From NCBI RefSeq assembly GCF_009938165.1, contig NZ_AP019649.1, positions 682,001-746,000 of the forward strand: 64,000 nt of DNA. Direction: 5' to 3'. This stretch comes from Vibrio taketomensis (GTDB lineage Bacteria; Pseudomonadota; Gammaproteobacteria; Enterobacterales; Vibrionaceae). The notes beneath the pieces were generated by a model. That model had not been told where the DNA came from, ran no database searches, and worked only from the letters and a program-made list of their open reading frames with translations. This document shows, piece after piece, positions 10,020 through 19,682 of the stretch. The position numbers were made by a program, and so were the translations under genes. How positions within the stretch are numbered: position 1 is the stretch's first letter; every line of letters starts with the position of its first letter.

Positions 10020-11120
10020 ATGAAAAAAATGCTTCCATTAGCCGTGGCTTCTTTACTTTTTGGTTGTGCACAACCAACGGATCGTGCGCAACAGTATTTT
10101 GACCAAGAGTTTACGGCGACTCTCAATCAAACCCAAAAGATTCACTCTGTAGCACCACGAGATTTTACTGAGTTTGCTAAGCAAGCTGAGCAAGTGGTGG
10201 ACAACTCGCCTTCGATGGCAAAAGTGTACCAACCACTCTATGAGCAACTTAATCAGTGGGTGCTAGAGAGTGGCGATCCGAGTCAACTCGCCAAATTTGG
10301 CGTTCAAACCGCCCAATTAGGTGGTGGTGACAAGCAAGGTAATGTGTTGTTTACCGGTTACTTCTCACCAGTGATGGAGTTGCGTCATCAAGCTAACGAA
10401 ACCTATAAATACCCCGTTTATGCCAAACCAGATTGTGATAAAAACTGCCCAACTCGCGCTGAAATCTATGCCGGGGCTCTGAATGGTCAAGGCTTAGAGC
10501 TTGGTTATGCAGCCAACATGATTGACCCATTTTTGATGGAAGTGCAGGGCAGTGGCTTTGTTCATTTTGAAGATGATGACACGCTTGAGTATTTTGCTTA
10601 CGGCGGTAAGAACAACAAAGCATACGTTAGCATTGGTAAAGTATTGATTGAACGCGGTGAAGTACCTCGTGAAAAGATGTCGATGAAAGCGATCAAGGAT
10701 TGGGTACTGGCAAATGACGAAGCCACAGTGCGTGAAGTGCTTGAGCAAAACCCCTCGTTTGTCTTTTTCCAACCACGCGCGGATGCACCGGTAACGGGCT
10801 CTGCGGGGATTCCACTTCTACCGATGGCATCGGTAGCGGGCGATCGTTCTATTCTTCCTATGGGTACGCCAATTCTGGCTGAAGTACCATTGCTAAACTC
10901 AGATGGTAGTTGGAGTGGGGCGCATCAATTGCGTTTATTGATTGTGTTAGATACCGGTGGCGCAGTAAAACAAAATCATCTGGACCTTTACCATGGTATG
11001 GGGGAACGAGCGGGCCTAGAGGCTGGTCACTATAAACACTTTGGCCGCGTGTGGAAGCTGGGTTTAGAAAATTCAGCGACTCAAGCGCCTTGGGCGATGC
11101 CACCAGAGAAACAAAACTAA
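10020..11120 (+). CDS. mltA: Membrane-bound lytic murein transglycosylase A
   Basis: MltA cleaves peptidoglycan glycan strands with formation of 1,6-anhydromuramic acid, acting from the inner face of the outer membrane. ATG at 10020 begins MKKMLPLAVASLLFGCAQ, a lipoprotein signal with lipobox LFGC and Cys16 as the lipidated residue. The body has the MltA/3D-domain signatures: LFTGYFSPVME, DPFLMEVQGSGFVHF, and near the C-terminus the Asp-rich LIVLDTGGAVK with the active-site Asp in DTGGA. The length, 366 residues, is typical. An upstream in-frame start at 9951 would destroy the signal peptide and was rejected. A strong terminator follows. Confidence 0.95.
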   Translation: MKKMLPLAVASLLFGCAQPTDRAQQYFDQEFTATLNQTQKIHSVAPRDFTEFAKQAEQVVDNSPSMAKVYQPLYEQLNQWVLESGDPSQLAKFGVQTAQLGGGDKQGNVLFTGYFSPVMELRHQANETYKYPVYAKPDCDKNCPTRAEIYAGALNGQGLELGYAANMIDPFLMEVQGSGFVHFEDDDTLEYFAYGGKNNKAYVSIGKVLIERGEVPREKMSMKAIKDWVLANDEATVREVLEQNPSFVFFQPRADAPVTGSAGIPLLPMASVAGDRSILPMGTPILAEVPLLNSDGSWSGAHQLRLLIVLDTGGAVKQNHLDLYHGMGERAGLEAGHYKHFGRVWKLGLENSATQAPWAMPPEKQN

Positions 11121-11176
11121 TTGTTTTACGCTCAAGCCGTTTGTCGTAGCAAAGAGCGAGTATAGACATTTCCATA

Positions 11177-11208
11177 AAGAGTGCGTATAAATCGCACTCT
11201 TCTTTTTT
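11177..11208 (+). terminator. Rho-independent terminator of mltA
   Basis: The stem AAGAGTGCG (11177-11185) / CGCACTCTT (11193-11201) is followed by CTTTTTT. Confidence 0.85.
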
Positions 11209-11232
11209 CCAAACGATTTACGGACTCGATTT

Positions 11233-12042
11233 ATGCGTGAATTAGACACCCCGGCTTCAGATAATTACAACCAACGCTTTGGTGGTACCCGTCGTCTTTA
11301 CGGCAATAGTGAAGTGGAAATTCTCCGTGCTGCACACGTGTGTGTGATCGGTATTGGTGGTGTAGGCTCTTGGGCGGTGGAAGCGTTAGCGCGCACTGGT
11401 ATTGGTGAACTGACATTGATCGATATGGACGATGTGTGTGTGACTAATATTAACCGTCAGATTCACGCGATGAGTGGTACGGTTGGTCAAAGCAAAATTG
11501 AAGTGATGGCTGAGCGCGTTAAGCTAATCAACCCAGAGTGTAAGGTTAACTTGATTGATGACTTTATTACTCCAGATAACCAGCATGAGTACCTGACGAA
11601 AGAATATGACTACGTGTTGGATGCGATTGATAGTGTGAAAGCGAAAGCGTCACTATTGGCGTACTGCCGCAGTAACAAAATTAAAGTGATTACTACAGGT
11701 GGAGCAGGTGGTCAGGTTGACCCGACACAAATTCAAGTCGCTGATTTAACGAAGACAATTCAAGACCCTCTGGCAAAGAAAATTAAAGATACCTTACGTC
11801 GTCATCATAATTTTCCAAAGAACCCACAACGTAAATTTGGCATTGACTGCGTATTCTCGACTGAGCAGCTAAAATACCCACAAGCTGATGGTAGTGTGTG
11901 TGGCGTTAAAGCGACTGCAGAAGGACCTAAACGTATGGACTGTGCCAGTGGTTTTGGTGCCGCAACAGTGGTGACTGCAACGTTTGGTTTTGTAGCGGTA
12001 TCACGCATTGTTGAAAAACTGATTCAAAAGTACAAAAAGTAG
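11233..12042 (+). CDS. tcdA: tRNA threonylcarbamoyladenosine dehydratase
   Basis: TcdA (CsdL, YgdL) is an E1-like enzyme that uses ATP to cyclise t6A37 of tRNAs to ct6A. The ThiF/MoeB/E1 fold is clear: VIGIGGVGSWAVEALARTG nucleotide-binding loop at about residues 37-55, then LIDMDDVCVTNINRQIHA with the Asp and Arg that bind ATP. FGIDCVFSTE and CGVKATAEG follow in the C-terminal half. The length, 269 residues, is normal. csdE follows eight bases after the stop, the same pairing as the csd locus in enterobacteria, although csdA is not adjacent here. Confidence 0.95.
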   Translation: MRELDTPASDNYNQRFGGTRRLYGNSEVEILRAAHVCVIGIGGVGSWAVEALARTGIGELTLIDMDDVCVTNINRQIHAMSGTVGQSKIEVMAERVKLINPECKVNLIDDFITPDNQHEYLTKEYDYVLDAIDSVKAKASLLAYCRSNKIKVITTGGAGGQVDPTQIQVADLTKTIQDPLAKKIKDTLRRHHNFPKNPQRKFGIDCVFSTEQLKYPQADGSVCGVKATAEGPKRMDCASGFGAATVVTATFGFVAVSRIVEKLIQKYKK

Positions 12043-12050
12043 GAGCCAGC

Positions 12051-12479
12051 ATGTCAACGTTCCCTCAAAACCCGTTTGGCTCAGAAATCAACGCAGATGA
12101 TGTTATTGCGACTATGCAACAAATGCGTGGTTGGGAAGATCGTTATCGCCAGGTGATTCAATGGGGTAAAAAGCTCCCTGTGATGCCAGAGGCGTTCAAA
12201 TCTGAGCAAGTCACAGTATCTGGTTGTGAAAGCCAGGTGTGGTTAGTCAGCGAACAGGTCGATAATACTTGGTTTTTCTGCGCGGATTCTGATGCGCGCA
12301 TCGTTCGTGGTTTGATTGCATTGGTGATGGCTGCGTTTAATGGTAAAAGCAGCGAACAGATTCAACAGTTTGATGTTGATGGTTATTTTGAGCAATTGGG
12401 TTTAATTGCGCACCTTAGCCCATCGCGTGGCAACGGCCTCAAGGCGATTGTTGAGCAAATTAAGCAACTCGCTGCTTAA
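12051..12479 (+). CDS. csdE: Cysteine desulfuration protein CsdE (SufE family)
   Basis: CsdE accepts persulfide sulfur from the cysteine desulfurase CsdA and passes it to partners including TcdA. The SufE fold is recognisable from GWEDRYRQVIQWGKKLP and VSGCESQVWL, in which Cys59 is the acceptor cysteine, and from GLIALVMAAFNGKSSEQI. The 142-residue length fits. It lies directly behind tcdA with a good GGAG ribosome site at about 12041-12045, so the two are an operon. A terminator follows. Confidence 0.92.
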   Translation: MSTFPQNPFGSEINADDVIATMQQMRGWEDRYRQVIQWGKKLPVMPEAFKSEQVTVSGCESQVWLVSEQVDNTWFFCADSDARIVRGLIALVMAAFNGKSSEQIQQFDVDGYFEQLGLIAHLSPSRGNGLKAIVEQIKQLAA

Positions 12480-12512
12480 TAAGCCTCTGTTGCATAAAAA
12501 GTTCAGTTTTAG

Positions 12513-12537
12513 TCCCGCTAAATTGGCGGGATTTTTG
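12513..12537 (+). terminator. Rho-independent terminator of tcdA-csdE
   Basis: The stem CCCGC (12514-12518) / GCGGG (12526-12530) is followed by ATTTTTG. Confidence 0.7.
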
Positions 12538-12679
12538 TATTTATTTTCCCTTGTGATTAAAATTTAACCGTTGGGTTTTTAATGTCTTAGCAAAAACAGG
12601 GCTTTGTCGTACTTGTTGTCATTAGCTAAAGACTGTAAAATTCGCGCCCTTATTTATTGTTCCGTTGTTGAGAGGCTTC

Positions 12680-13804
12680 ATGACTACTGAAAAAATCAAC
12701 TTGCTTGATTTTGACCGCCAAGGATTGCGTAAATTCTTTGCAGAAGAATTAAACGAAAAAGCATTCCGCGCTGAGCAGGTGATGAAGTGGATCTACCATT
12801 TCGGTGTTGATGATTTCGACAACATGAACAACATCAACAAGCAACTGCGTGAAAAATTAAAGCAACGCTGTGAGATTAAAGCTCCAGTGGTATCTGCTGC
12901 ACAGCACTCATCTGATGGCACTATCAAATGGGCAATGCGTGTTGGTGACCAAGATGTAGAAACGGTTTACATCCCAGAAGATGATCGTGCAACGCTATGT
13001 GTGTCTTCACAAGTGGGTTGTGCGTTGGAATGTAAATTCTGTTCAACGGCGCAACAAGGCTTCAACCGCAACCTGAAAGTATCTGAAATTATCGGTCAGG
13101 TTTGGCGCGCTGCGCGTGAAGTTGGCCTTGAGAAAGAGACCGGTCGTCGTCCAATTACCAACGTGGTAATGATGGGCATGGGTGAGCCACTGTTGAACAT
13201 GAAAAACCTAATTCCAGCTTTAGAAATCATGCTGGATGATTTAGGTTTTGGTCTGTCAAAACGCCGTGTAACGGTATCGACCTCTGGTGTGGTATCGGGC
13301 CTTGATCAAATGACGGGTAAAATTGACGTAGCACTAGCGATTTCTCTTCACGCACCAAATGACAAATTGCGTAGTGAAATCATGCCAATTAACGACCGTT
13401 GGGATATTCAAGAGTTCCTAGCGTCTGTGCGTCGTTACCTTGCCTCGTCCAATGCGAACCGCGGTAAAGTAACAGTGGAATACGTGCTACTAGACCATGT
13501 GAATGATGATATGGACCATGCGCGTGAACTTGCCGAGCTAATGAAAGATACGCCTTGCAAGATCAACCTGATTCCGTTTAACCCGTACCCAGGTTCACCT
13601 TACAAGAAGCCGAGTAACTCACGTATCGACCGCTTCCAGAAAACATTGATGCAATACGAGCACACGGTAACGATCCGTAAAACTCGTGGTGATGATATCG
13701 ATGCGGCATGTGGTCAATTAGTCGGTGATGTGATTGACCGTACAAAACGTACTGCGATGGCAAAAGCCGCTAAAGGCGAAGCAATCGACATTAAAGCGCT
13801 ATAA
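12680..13804 (+). CDS. rlmN: Dual-specificity 23S rRNA A2503 / tRNA A37 C2-methyltransferase
   Basis: RlmN is a radical-SAM enzyme that methylates C2 of A2503 in 23S rRNA and A37 in some tRNAs. The radical-SAM cluster motif CALECKFC provides Cys114, Cys118 and Cys121; the second catalytic cysteine lies in DIDAACGQL near residue 344. [10 protein letters not shown] and GSPYKKPSN are other family signatures. ATG at 12680 follows GAGAGG at 12670-12675 and gives 374 residues; an in-frame TTG at 12665 was rejected. It is transcribed alone, with a terminator before the rodZ unit. Confidence 0.97.
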   Translation: MTTEKINLLDFDRQGLRKFFAEELNEKAFRAEQVMKWIYHFGVDDFDNMNNINKQLREKLKQRCEIKAPVVSAAQHSSDGTIKWAMRVGDQDVETVYIPEDDRATLCVSSQVGCALECKFCSTAQQGFNRNLKVSEIIGQVWRAAREVGLEKETGRRPITNVVMMGMGEPLLNMKNLIPALEIMLDDLGFGLSKRRVTVSTSGVVSGLDQMTGKIDVALAISLHAPNDKLRSEIMPINDRWDIQEFLASVRRYLASSNANRGKVTVEYVLLDHVNDDMDHARELAELMKDTPCKINLIPFNPYPGSPYKKPSNSRIDRFQKTLMQYEHTVTIRKTRGDDIDAACGQLVGDVIDRTKRTAMAKAAKGEAIDIKAL

Positions 13805-13823
13805 ATCGTTATTTCGTTTCAAA

Positions 13824-13850
13824 AGCCAGAGCAATGCTCTGGCTTTTTTG
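13824..13850 (+). terminator. Rho-independent terminator of rlmN
   Basis: The stem AGCCAGAGCA (13824-13833) pairs with TGCTCTGGCT and is followed by TTTTTG. Confidence 0.88.
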
Positions 13851-14245
13851 TTGCAGGATATTGCTAATAAACAGAAAGATTTATCGCAGTTTGTAGGCTT
13901 TATCTAAGTTTTAAATGTCAGTTTTTCGAAAAACCTTGAGCTTGCTGTAATTTATCTAACCATATGGTGTTGTTTCACACACTTTATCTATTAGAATTAA
14001 TAGTTATACCCACTCGTGTTGGGGATATGCCTTAAAATTGCTGCGACAGATGAATGTCGTGTGCAGTGGAGAGAAAGAACATACACTTATTTGTTGTAAC
14101 GGTGACATAAATCTTGTCCGCAAGATGCTTTGAGACTGATAAATATAAACAAGTAAATAATTAAATGATGATCTTGGTTGAGCCAACTACTAACCAAAAA
14201 TAATTAAGACTGGCTGACTCAGAGTAAAGCGAGAGACACAACGAT
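13851..14245 (+). other. Non-coding region upstream of rodZ
   Basis: About 395 AT-rich bases without a gene. It should hold the promoter of the rodZ-ispG-hisS-yfgM-bamB unit, but no single -35/-10 pair stands out. No pilus gene, RNA or repeat was found. Confidence 0.5.
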
Positions 14246-15226
14246 ATGAATACAGAACAACCAATCCCTGTTACTGACGATAATGCAGAACCAGTACGTG
14301 TCGCTCCAGGCACAATTTTGAAATTAAAGCGTGAAGAATTAGGGCTGACGCAAAAGCAAGTTGCTGACCGTTTACGTCTGCGAGTCGCGCTTATTAAGCA
14401 AATTGAAGAAAATCAGTTTGAAGCTGATCAAGTGGCAACCTTTACTCGTGGTTATTTGCGTTCTTACGCTAAAGTGGTTGGTGTTAACGAGTCTGAAATT
14501 TTGTCTTCGCTTGATGAGGCAATGGGCTCTCAGCCACCTCAAGTTCAAAATATGAAGAGTTTTTCTCGTAAAACCAATCGTGAAAAACACGATAATCGCA
14601 TCATGATGCTTACTTGGGGGATTGTGGCGGTTATCGTGGCGATTTCCTCAGTGTGGTGGTACCAAAATCAGCAAAAAAATGTGATTGATCTGACGGCGGA
14701 TGAGAGTGTTACCACGACGGAAAGCACGCCATCGGTTCCGGACCTAGATGCATTTGAAACATTAAATGCTCCGGCAGAAGAGAGTACGACGACCAATACA
14801 GATCGTCCATTGACCGACGACGCGGTTGCATCTGCTGATGCGCCGATTGAAACCCCAGTACTTGATACTGCAGTAACGGAAGCGGTTAGTGATGACTCGA
14901 CGGTAGCGCCAACCGATGCCGAAGTGAAAACGGCAGAAGTGGCAGAGCCCAAAATGGTTGAGATCACTAAACCTGCGGAAGATATCAGTAACCGTTTGGT
15001 GATGAAGTTCAGCGATGAGTGTTGGGTGCAAGTCAAAGATGCGACGGGTAAAACATTAGTTAGCGGCATTAAAGGTGCGGGAGAGACCGCTACTTTTGAT
15101 GGTAAAAAGCCTTACAACATCATTTTAGGTGCACCAGAAAACGTTTCAATCACATTAGCGAGTGAACCTGTCGACCTTTCTGGGTATACTGCAGGCAAAG
15201 CAGCAAGATTCACACTACCTAGATAA
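14246..15226 (+). CDS. rodZ: Cytoskeleton protein RodZ
   Basis: RodZ anchors MreB to the inner membrane and sets rod shape. The N-terminal cytoplasmic helix-turn-helix domain is visible at about residues 20-90 (LKLKREELGLTQKQVADRL, then FTRGYLRSYAKVVG). A single transmembrane segment lies near 115-135 (IMMLTWGIVAVIVAISSVWW). A long Thr/Ala/Glu-rich periplasmic linker follows and the protein ends in a DUF4115 beta domain (from about 248: NRLVMKFSDECWVQVKDATG). The length is 326 residues. ispG begins six bases after the stop, as in other gamma-proteobacteria. Confidence 0.95.
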   Translation: MNTEQPIPVTDDNAEPVRVAPGTILKLKREELGLTQKQVADRLRLRVALIKQIEENQFEADQVATFTRGYLRSYAKVVGVNESEILSSLDEAMGSQPPQVQNMKSFSRKTNREKHDNRIMMLTWGIVAVIVAISSVWWYQNQQKNVIDLTADESVTTTESTPSVPDLDAFETLNAPAEESTTTNTDRPLTDDAVASADAPIETPVLDTAVTEAVSDDSTVAPTDAEVKTAEVAEPKMVEITKPAEDISNRLVMKFSDECWVQVKDATGKTLVSGIKGAGETATFDGKKPYNIILGAPENVSITLASEPVDLSGYTAGKAARFTLPR

Positions 15227-15232
15227 ACGATT

Positions 15233-16351
15233 ATGCAACACGAATCTCCTATCAAACGTCGCCCATCGACTCGAATCTATGTGGGCGATGTGCCTATTGG
15301 TGATGGCGCACCGATTGCGGTGCAATCCATGACTAACACCAGAACAACAGACGTGGAAGCGACTGTTGCGCAAATTCGAGCGTTGGAAAACGTCGGTGCA
15401 GATATCGTTCGTGTATCAGTACCAACGATGGATGCCGCAGAGGCGTTCAAACTTATCAAACAGCAAGTGAATGTGCCATTAGTGGCCGACATTCATTTTG
15501 ACTACCGTATTGCGCTTAAAGTGGCGGAGTATGGTGTTGACTGTTTACGTATCAACCCAGGTAACATCGGTAACGAAGAGCGTATTCGCTCAGTGGTTGA
15601 TTGTGCGCGTGATAAGAACATTCCAATTCGTATTGGTGTTAACGGCGGATCGTTAGAAAAAGACATTCAGATGAAGTACGGCGAACCAACGCCAGAAGCG
15701 TTGGTGGAATCAGCAATGCGTCATGTGGATATTCTTGATCGCCTTAACTTCGATCAATTCAAAGTCAGCGTAAAAGCGTCAGATGTCTTCCTTGCGGTTG
15801 ACTCATACCGTTTACTGGCGAAGAAAATTGATCAACCACTGCACCTTGGTATTACTGAGGCTGGTGGTGCGCGTGCTGGTGCAGTGAAATCGTCAGTGGG
15901 TCTTGGCATGCTACTCGCAGAAGGTATCGGCGATACACTGCGAATTTCACTAGCGGCGAACCCAGTCGAAGAGATCAAAGTTGGCTTTGATATTCTTAAA
16001 TCACTGCGTATTCGCTCACGCGGTATTAACTTTATTGCTTGCCCTAGCTGTTCACGTCAAGAGTTTGATGTGATTGGTACGGTCAATGCGCTAGAACAAC
16101 GTCTTGAAGACATCATCACACCAATGGACGTATCGATCATTGGTTGCGTGGTGAATGGTCCTGGTGAAGCAGAAGTGTCACACCTAGGTCTTGCAGGTAG
16201 CAACAAGAAAAGCGCATTTTACGAAGATGGCAAACGCCAAAAAGAGCGTTTTGACAACGATGACCTAGTTAATCAACTAGAAGCAAAAATTCGTGCGAAA
16301 GCCGCCCAATTGGACGAAAGCAATCGCATCGAAATTAAAGTGCAAAACTAA
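15233..16351 (+). CDS. ispG: 4-hydroxy-3-methylbut-2-en-1-yl diphosphate synthase
   Basis: IspG (GcpE) reduces methylerythritol cyclodiphosphate to HMBDP in the MEP isoprenoid pathway. The N-terminal TIM barrel carries [16 protein letters not shown] and [12 protein letters not shown]; the C-terminal domain supplies the [4Fe-4S] ligands in [13 protein letters not shown] (two Cys) and [13 protein letters not shown] (one Cys), completed by the distal Glu. The length of 372 residues matches E. coli. It is six bases behind rodZ and 35 bases ahead of hisS. Confidence 0.98.
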   Translation: MQHESPIKRRPSTRIYVGDVPIGDGAPIAVQSMTNTRTTDVEATVAQIRALENVGADIVRVSVPTMDAAEAFKLIKQQVNVPLVADIHFDYRIALKVAEYGVDCLRINPGNIGNEERIRSVVDCARDKNIPIRIGVNGGSLEKDIQMKYGEPTPEALVESAMRHVDILDRLNFDQFKVSVKASDVFLAVDSYRLLAKKIDQPLHLGITEAGGARAGAVKSSVGLGMLLAEGIGDTLRISLAANPVEEIKVGFDILKSLRIRSRGINFIACPSCSRQEFDVIGTVNALEQRLEDIITPMDVSIIGCVVNGPGEAEVSHLGLAGSNKKSAFYEDGKRQKERFDNDDLVNQLEAKIRAKAAQLDESNRIEIKVQN

Positions 16352-16386
16352 ATCTCAACGAAGTAATTAAAATTACGGTAAATATT

Positions 16387-17655
16387 GTGGCAAAAACAAT
16401 TCAAGCAATTCGAGGCATGAACGATTGTCTCCCAACTCAATCACCACTGTGGCAAAAGCTAGAAAATACAGTGAAGAACGTAGTTAGCGCATACGGTTAT
16501 AACGAAATGCGCATGCCAATCGTTGAGATGACGCATCTATTTAGTCGTGCAATCGGTGAAGTGACTGACGTTGTTGAAAAAGAGATGTACACCTTTGAAG
16601 ATCGCAATGGTGACAGTCTTTCTCTACGTCCAGAAGGCACTGCAGGTTGTGTACGTGCAGGGATCGAAAATGGTCTGCTGTACAACCAAGAACAACGTGT
16701 ATGGTACATGGGTCCAATGTTCCGTCACGAGCGTCCACAAAAAGGTCGTTACCGTCAATTCCACCAATGTGGTGTGGAAGTGTTTGGTCTAAACGGGCCT
16801 GATGTGGATGCGGAACTTATCATGATGACAGCACGTCTATGGCGTGAGCTTGGCATCGACAAACATGTGCGTCTAGAGCTGAACTCAATCGGTTCACTAG
16901 AAGCGCGTGCAACTTACCGTAAAGCGCTGATTGCATTCCTTGAGCAACACATTGATGTGCTTGATGAAGATTGTAAACGCCGTATGCACACCAACCCGCT
17001 ACGTGTACTGGATACTAAAAACCCAGACGTACAAGCAATTTTGGGTGATGCTCCGCGTCTGTCTGAATACCTTGACGAAGAATCTAAGCAACATTTTGCT
17101 GGTCTGTGTGAACTTCTGGACGCAGCGGGCATCGAATACTCTATTAATGAACGTCTAGTTCGTGGTTTGGATTACTACAACCGCACAGTATTTGAGTGGA
17201 TCACTGAAAGTCTAGGTGCTCAAGGCACAGTATGTGGTGGTGGCCGTTATGATGGTCTAGTTGAACAACTTGGCGGTAAACCAACACCTGCAGTAGGTTT
17301 TGCTATGGGTCTTGAGCGTCTTGTTTTGATGCTTGAAACGCTAGAGCTGACTGATGTACGTCGCAGCGTTGATGTTTACATGGTGACGGCTGGTGAAGGT
17401 ACTATGATGGCGGGCATGAAGCTGGCTGAACAGCTACGCGAACAAGTACCGGGTCTACGTGTGATGAACCACTTTGGTGGCGGTAACTTTAAGAAGCAAT
17501 TCAAACGTGCTGATAAAGTTGGTGCTGTAGTGGCGCTAGTGCTTGGTGAAAACGAAGTTGCTGACAACACCGTAGTATTGAAAGACCTAGTGGGTGGTAC
17601 TCAAGAGACTTACCCTCAAGCTGACGTGATTGCGAAGCTAGCTGAGCTAATCTAA
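16387..17655 (+). CDS. hisS: Histidyl-tRNA synthetase
   Basis: A class II aminoacyl-tRNA synthetase. It has motif 1 near the N-terminus, motif 2 ([17 protein letters not shown]), the histidine-specific loops [15 protein letters not shown] and GGGRYDGL, and motif 3 ([13 protein letters not shown]), followed by the anticodon-binding domain. It begins at GTG 16387 (product starts [13 protein letters not shown]), which matches the conserved N-terminus; the next ATG would remove it. The length is 422 residues. It lies in the same unit as ispG and yfgM. Confidence 0.98.
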   Translation: MAKTIQAIRGMNDCLPTQSPLWQKLENTVKNVVSAYGYNEMRMPIVEMTHLFSRAIGEVTDVVEKEMYTFEDRNGDSLSLRPEGTAGCVRAGIENGLLYNQEQRVWYMGPMFRHERPQKGRYRQFHQCGVEVFGLNGPDVDAELIMMTARLWRELGIDKHVRLELNSIGSLEARATYRKALIAFLEQHIDVLDEDCKRRMHTNPLRVLDTKNPDVQAILGDAPRLSEYLDEESKQHFAGLCELLDAAGIEYSINERLVRGLDYYNRTVFEWITESLGAQGTVCGGGRYDGLVEQLGGKPTPAVGFAMGLERLVLMLETLELTDVRRSVDVYMVTAGEGTMMAGMKLAEQLREQVPGLRVMNHFGGGNFKKQFKRADKVGAVVALVLGENEVADNTVVLKDLVGGTQETYPQADVIAKLAELI

Positions 17656-17720
17656 CCAAATTTAAGTTTAAGAAAGTGGCGATGAGAGTCGCCACTTTTG
17701 TGATGTTAAGAGGACAGGAA

Positions 17721-18335
17721 GTGGAACTCTACGATACCGAAGAACAACAAGTTGAAGCGATAAAAGATTGGTGGAAAGAGAACGGTAAAGCCGTAATCTT
17801 TGGTGCCGTGCTTGGTTTAGGTGGTCTATTTGGCTGGCGTTACTATCAAGACACCATCATTGCAACACAAGAGGCAGCATCTGAGCGTTACATGCAAGTG
17901 ATGGATAGCCTAGCGGCATCGGGTGTAAAAGCAGAAGATCAAGTCGCTAGCTTTATCACCGCAAACACAGACAGTGAGTACGCAGTGCTTGCTGCGCTTC
18001 AGTTGGCAAAAGTTCAAGTTGACGCAAATCAACTTGATGCGGCAATCGCACAGCTTCAAGAAGCAACTAACGCAACTCAAGATCCTGCACTATTGGCTTT
18101 AATTAACTTCCGTTTGGCTCGTCTGTTGTCTGAACAAGGTCAATTTGAGCAAGCGCTGACGACACTTGGCAAAATCACTGATACTGGTTGGGCTGGCCGC
18201 GTGGGTGAACTGAAAGGTGACATTCTACTGCGTAAAGGTGACACAGAAGGTGCATACAATGCATACACCGAAGCACAACAAGCGGGTGATGCAAGTGAAA
18301 TTCTGCAGATGAAACTGGATGATCTAGCCAAGTAA
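17721..18335 (+). CDS. yfgM: YfgM, ancillary SecYEG translocon subunit (TPR protein)
   Basis: YfgM is an inner-membrane protein with a periplasmic TPR domain that associates with SecYEG and PpiD. GTG at 17721 preceded by AGGACAGGAA gives a 204-residue product beginning MELYDTEEQQVEAIKDWWKE; 15 extra upstream codons are in frame but lack a ribosome site. One transmembrane segment sits at about residues 22-42 (AVIFGAVLGLGGLFGWRYY). The remainder consists of TPR-like helical pairs (LAALQLAKVQVDANQLDAAI and so on). It is followed after 11 bases by bamB. Confidence 0.92.
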   Translation: MELYDTEEQQVEAIKDWWKENGKAVIFGAVLGLGGLFGWRYYQDTIIATQEAASERYMQVMDSLAASGVKAEDQVASFITANTDSEYAVLAALQLAKVQVDANQLDAAIAQLQEATNATQDPALLALINFRLARLLSEQGQFEQALTTLGKITDTGWAGRVGELKGDILLRKGDTEGAYNAYTEAQQAGDASEILQMKLDDLAK

Positions 18336-18346
18336 GGGCACGTTGC

Positions 18347-19507
18347 ATGAAGAAATTGCTGAAAAGAGCATTGACGGCAGTAGCAGTAATCGGCGTATTG
18401 GCAGGCTGTGCGGGTGAAGAAGACACCATCATCATGGCGCCAGTACCAGAGGTAAAAAGTCAGTTCGAACCAAGCAAAGTTTGGAGTAGCTCGATTGGCA
18501 ATGGCGTTGAGCAATACTTCTCTAAGCTCTCTCCTCAATTCGCCTATGACAAGGTATTTATCGCTAGCCGTGACGGTGAAGTTCAAGCGTTGAACCCAGC
18601 TAACGGTGAAGAGATTTGGGCAACAGACCTAGAAGGTGACGTATCAGCTCGTCTTTCAGGTGGTATTGCGGCGGCTTACGATAAGCTATTTATCGGTAGT
18701 GAAAATGGTGAAGTGATTGCACTTAATCAAGAAACGGGTGAGCTTATTTGGCGTCAACCGATTCAAGGTGAAGTGCTATCGATGCCAGCCACCGATGAGA
18801 ACTTAGTGTTAGTGCATACCAGTGAAGGTATGTTGATTGCTCTCGATCAGCAAACCGGCACACAAAAGTGGACAATTAGTACTGAAGTTCCAACTTTAAC
18901 TTTACGTGGTACTAGTGCACCAGCAACAGTTTCTGGCGGTGTATTTTGGGGCACTGCGAGTGGTCGTTTAGCGGCAGCTATTGTTAGTCGCGGACAACTG
19001 ATTTGGCAATTGCCAATCGGTACACCAAAAGGCGCAACCGAAATTGACCGTATTGTTGACGTCGATGCTTCACCAATGGTGATGGGCAGCACTTTGATTG
19101 CGCTTGGTTACAATGGCCAGTTAACGGCAATTGATTTACGCTCTGGACAAGCGGCTTGGAAGCGCACTTACTCTTCAGCAAGCGATATGGCTAATGATGG
19201 CAGTCGAATCTTCTTGGTGACGGATAAAGATCACTTGGTAGCAGTTGATGCTCGTAGTGGTACCGAGTTATGGACAAATAAACAGCTTGAGCACCGTTTA
19301 GTGACGGCTCCGGTTATCATTGATGATTACGTTGTTGTTGGTGATAGTGAAGGTTATTTGTACTGGCTTGATCGTAGCAGCGGTGATTTTGTTGCTATGC
19401 AGGAAGAGAACAGTAGTGGTTTTGCTGTCGCTCCGATTGCGCTTGAGGATGGTTATCTAATTACCACCCGCAACGGCGATGTAAAGAAACTAACGCTCAG
19501 CGAATAA
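18347..19507 (+). CDS. bamB: Outer membrane protein assembly factor BamB
   Basis: BamB is a lipoprotein of the BAM complex that inserts beta-barrel proteins. The N-terminus MKKLLKRALTAVAVIGVLAG leads to a lipobox LAGC (Cys22). The mature part shows repeated PQQ/beta-propeller blade motifs such as NPANGEEIWATDLEG, NQETGELIWRQPIQG and DARSGTELWTNKQ, consistent with an eight-blade propeller. The 386-residue length is standard. It is the last gene of the rodZ unit, ending at a terminator before der. Confidence 0.96.
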   Translation: MKKLLKRALTAVAVIGVLAGCAGEEDTIIMAPVPEVKSQFEPSKVWSSSIGNGVEQYFSKLSPQFAYDKVFIASRDGEVQALNPANGEEIWATDLEGDVSARLSGGIAAAYDKLFIGSENGEVIALNQETGELIWRQPIQGEVLSMPATDENLVLVHTSEGMLIALDQQTGTQKWTISTEVPTLTLRGTSAPATVSGGVFWGTASGRLAAAIVSRGQLIWQLPIGTPKGATEIDRIVDVDASPMVMGSTLIALGYNGQLTAIDLRSGQAAWKRTYSSASDMANDGSRIFLVTDKDHLVAVDARSGTELWTNKQLEHRLVTAPVIIDDYVVVGDSEGYLYWLDRSSGDFVAMQEENSSGFAVAPIALEDGYLITTRNGDVKKLTLSE

Positions 19508-19529
19508 TTTCGTGATATAATTCACATTC

Positions 19530-19566
19530 GGCTCCTGGCTGGTAACAGCTAGGAGTCGTTTTGTTT
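19530..19566 (+). terminator. Rho-independent terminator after bamB
   Basis: The imperfect stem GGCTCCTGGCTG (19530-19541) / CAGCTAGGAGTC (19546-19557) with two G-U pairs is followed by GTTTTGTTT. Confidence 0.75.
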
Positions 19567-19682
19567 ATAAGAAACAAGCATTTAATAGTAGATGGTGTTG
19601 CTATAGGTAACAATTCGGCAAGAGGAAATTTTGTCAGTCGTTACCTATAACTACATAAGAATAGAATATTGTAGAGGTTGTT

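Noticed and set aside
14668..15069. Long minus-strand frame inside rodZ
   Set aside because: It is a shadow of the Thr/Ala/Glu-rich RodZ linker; low-complexity Ser/Val content and no ribosome site.
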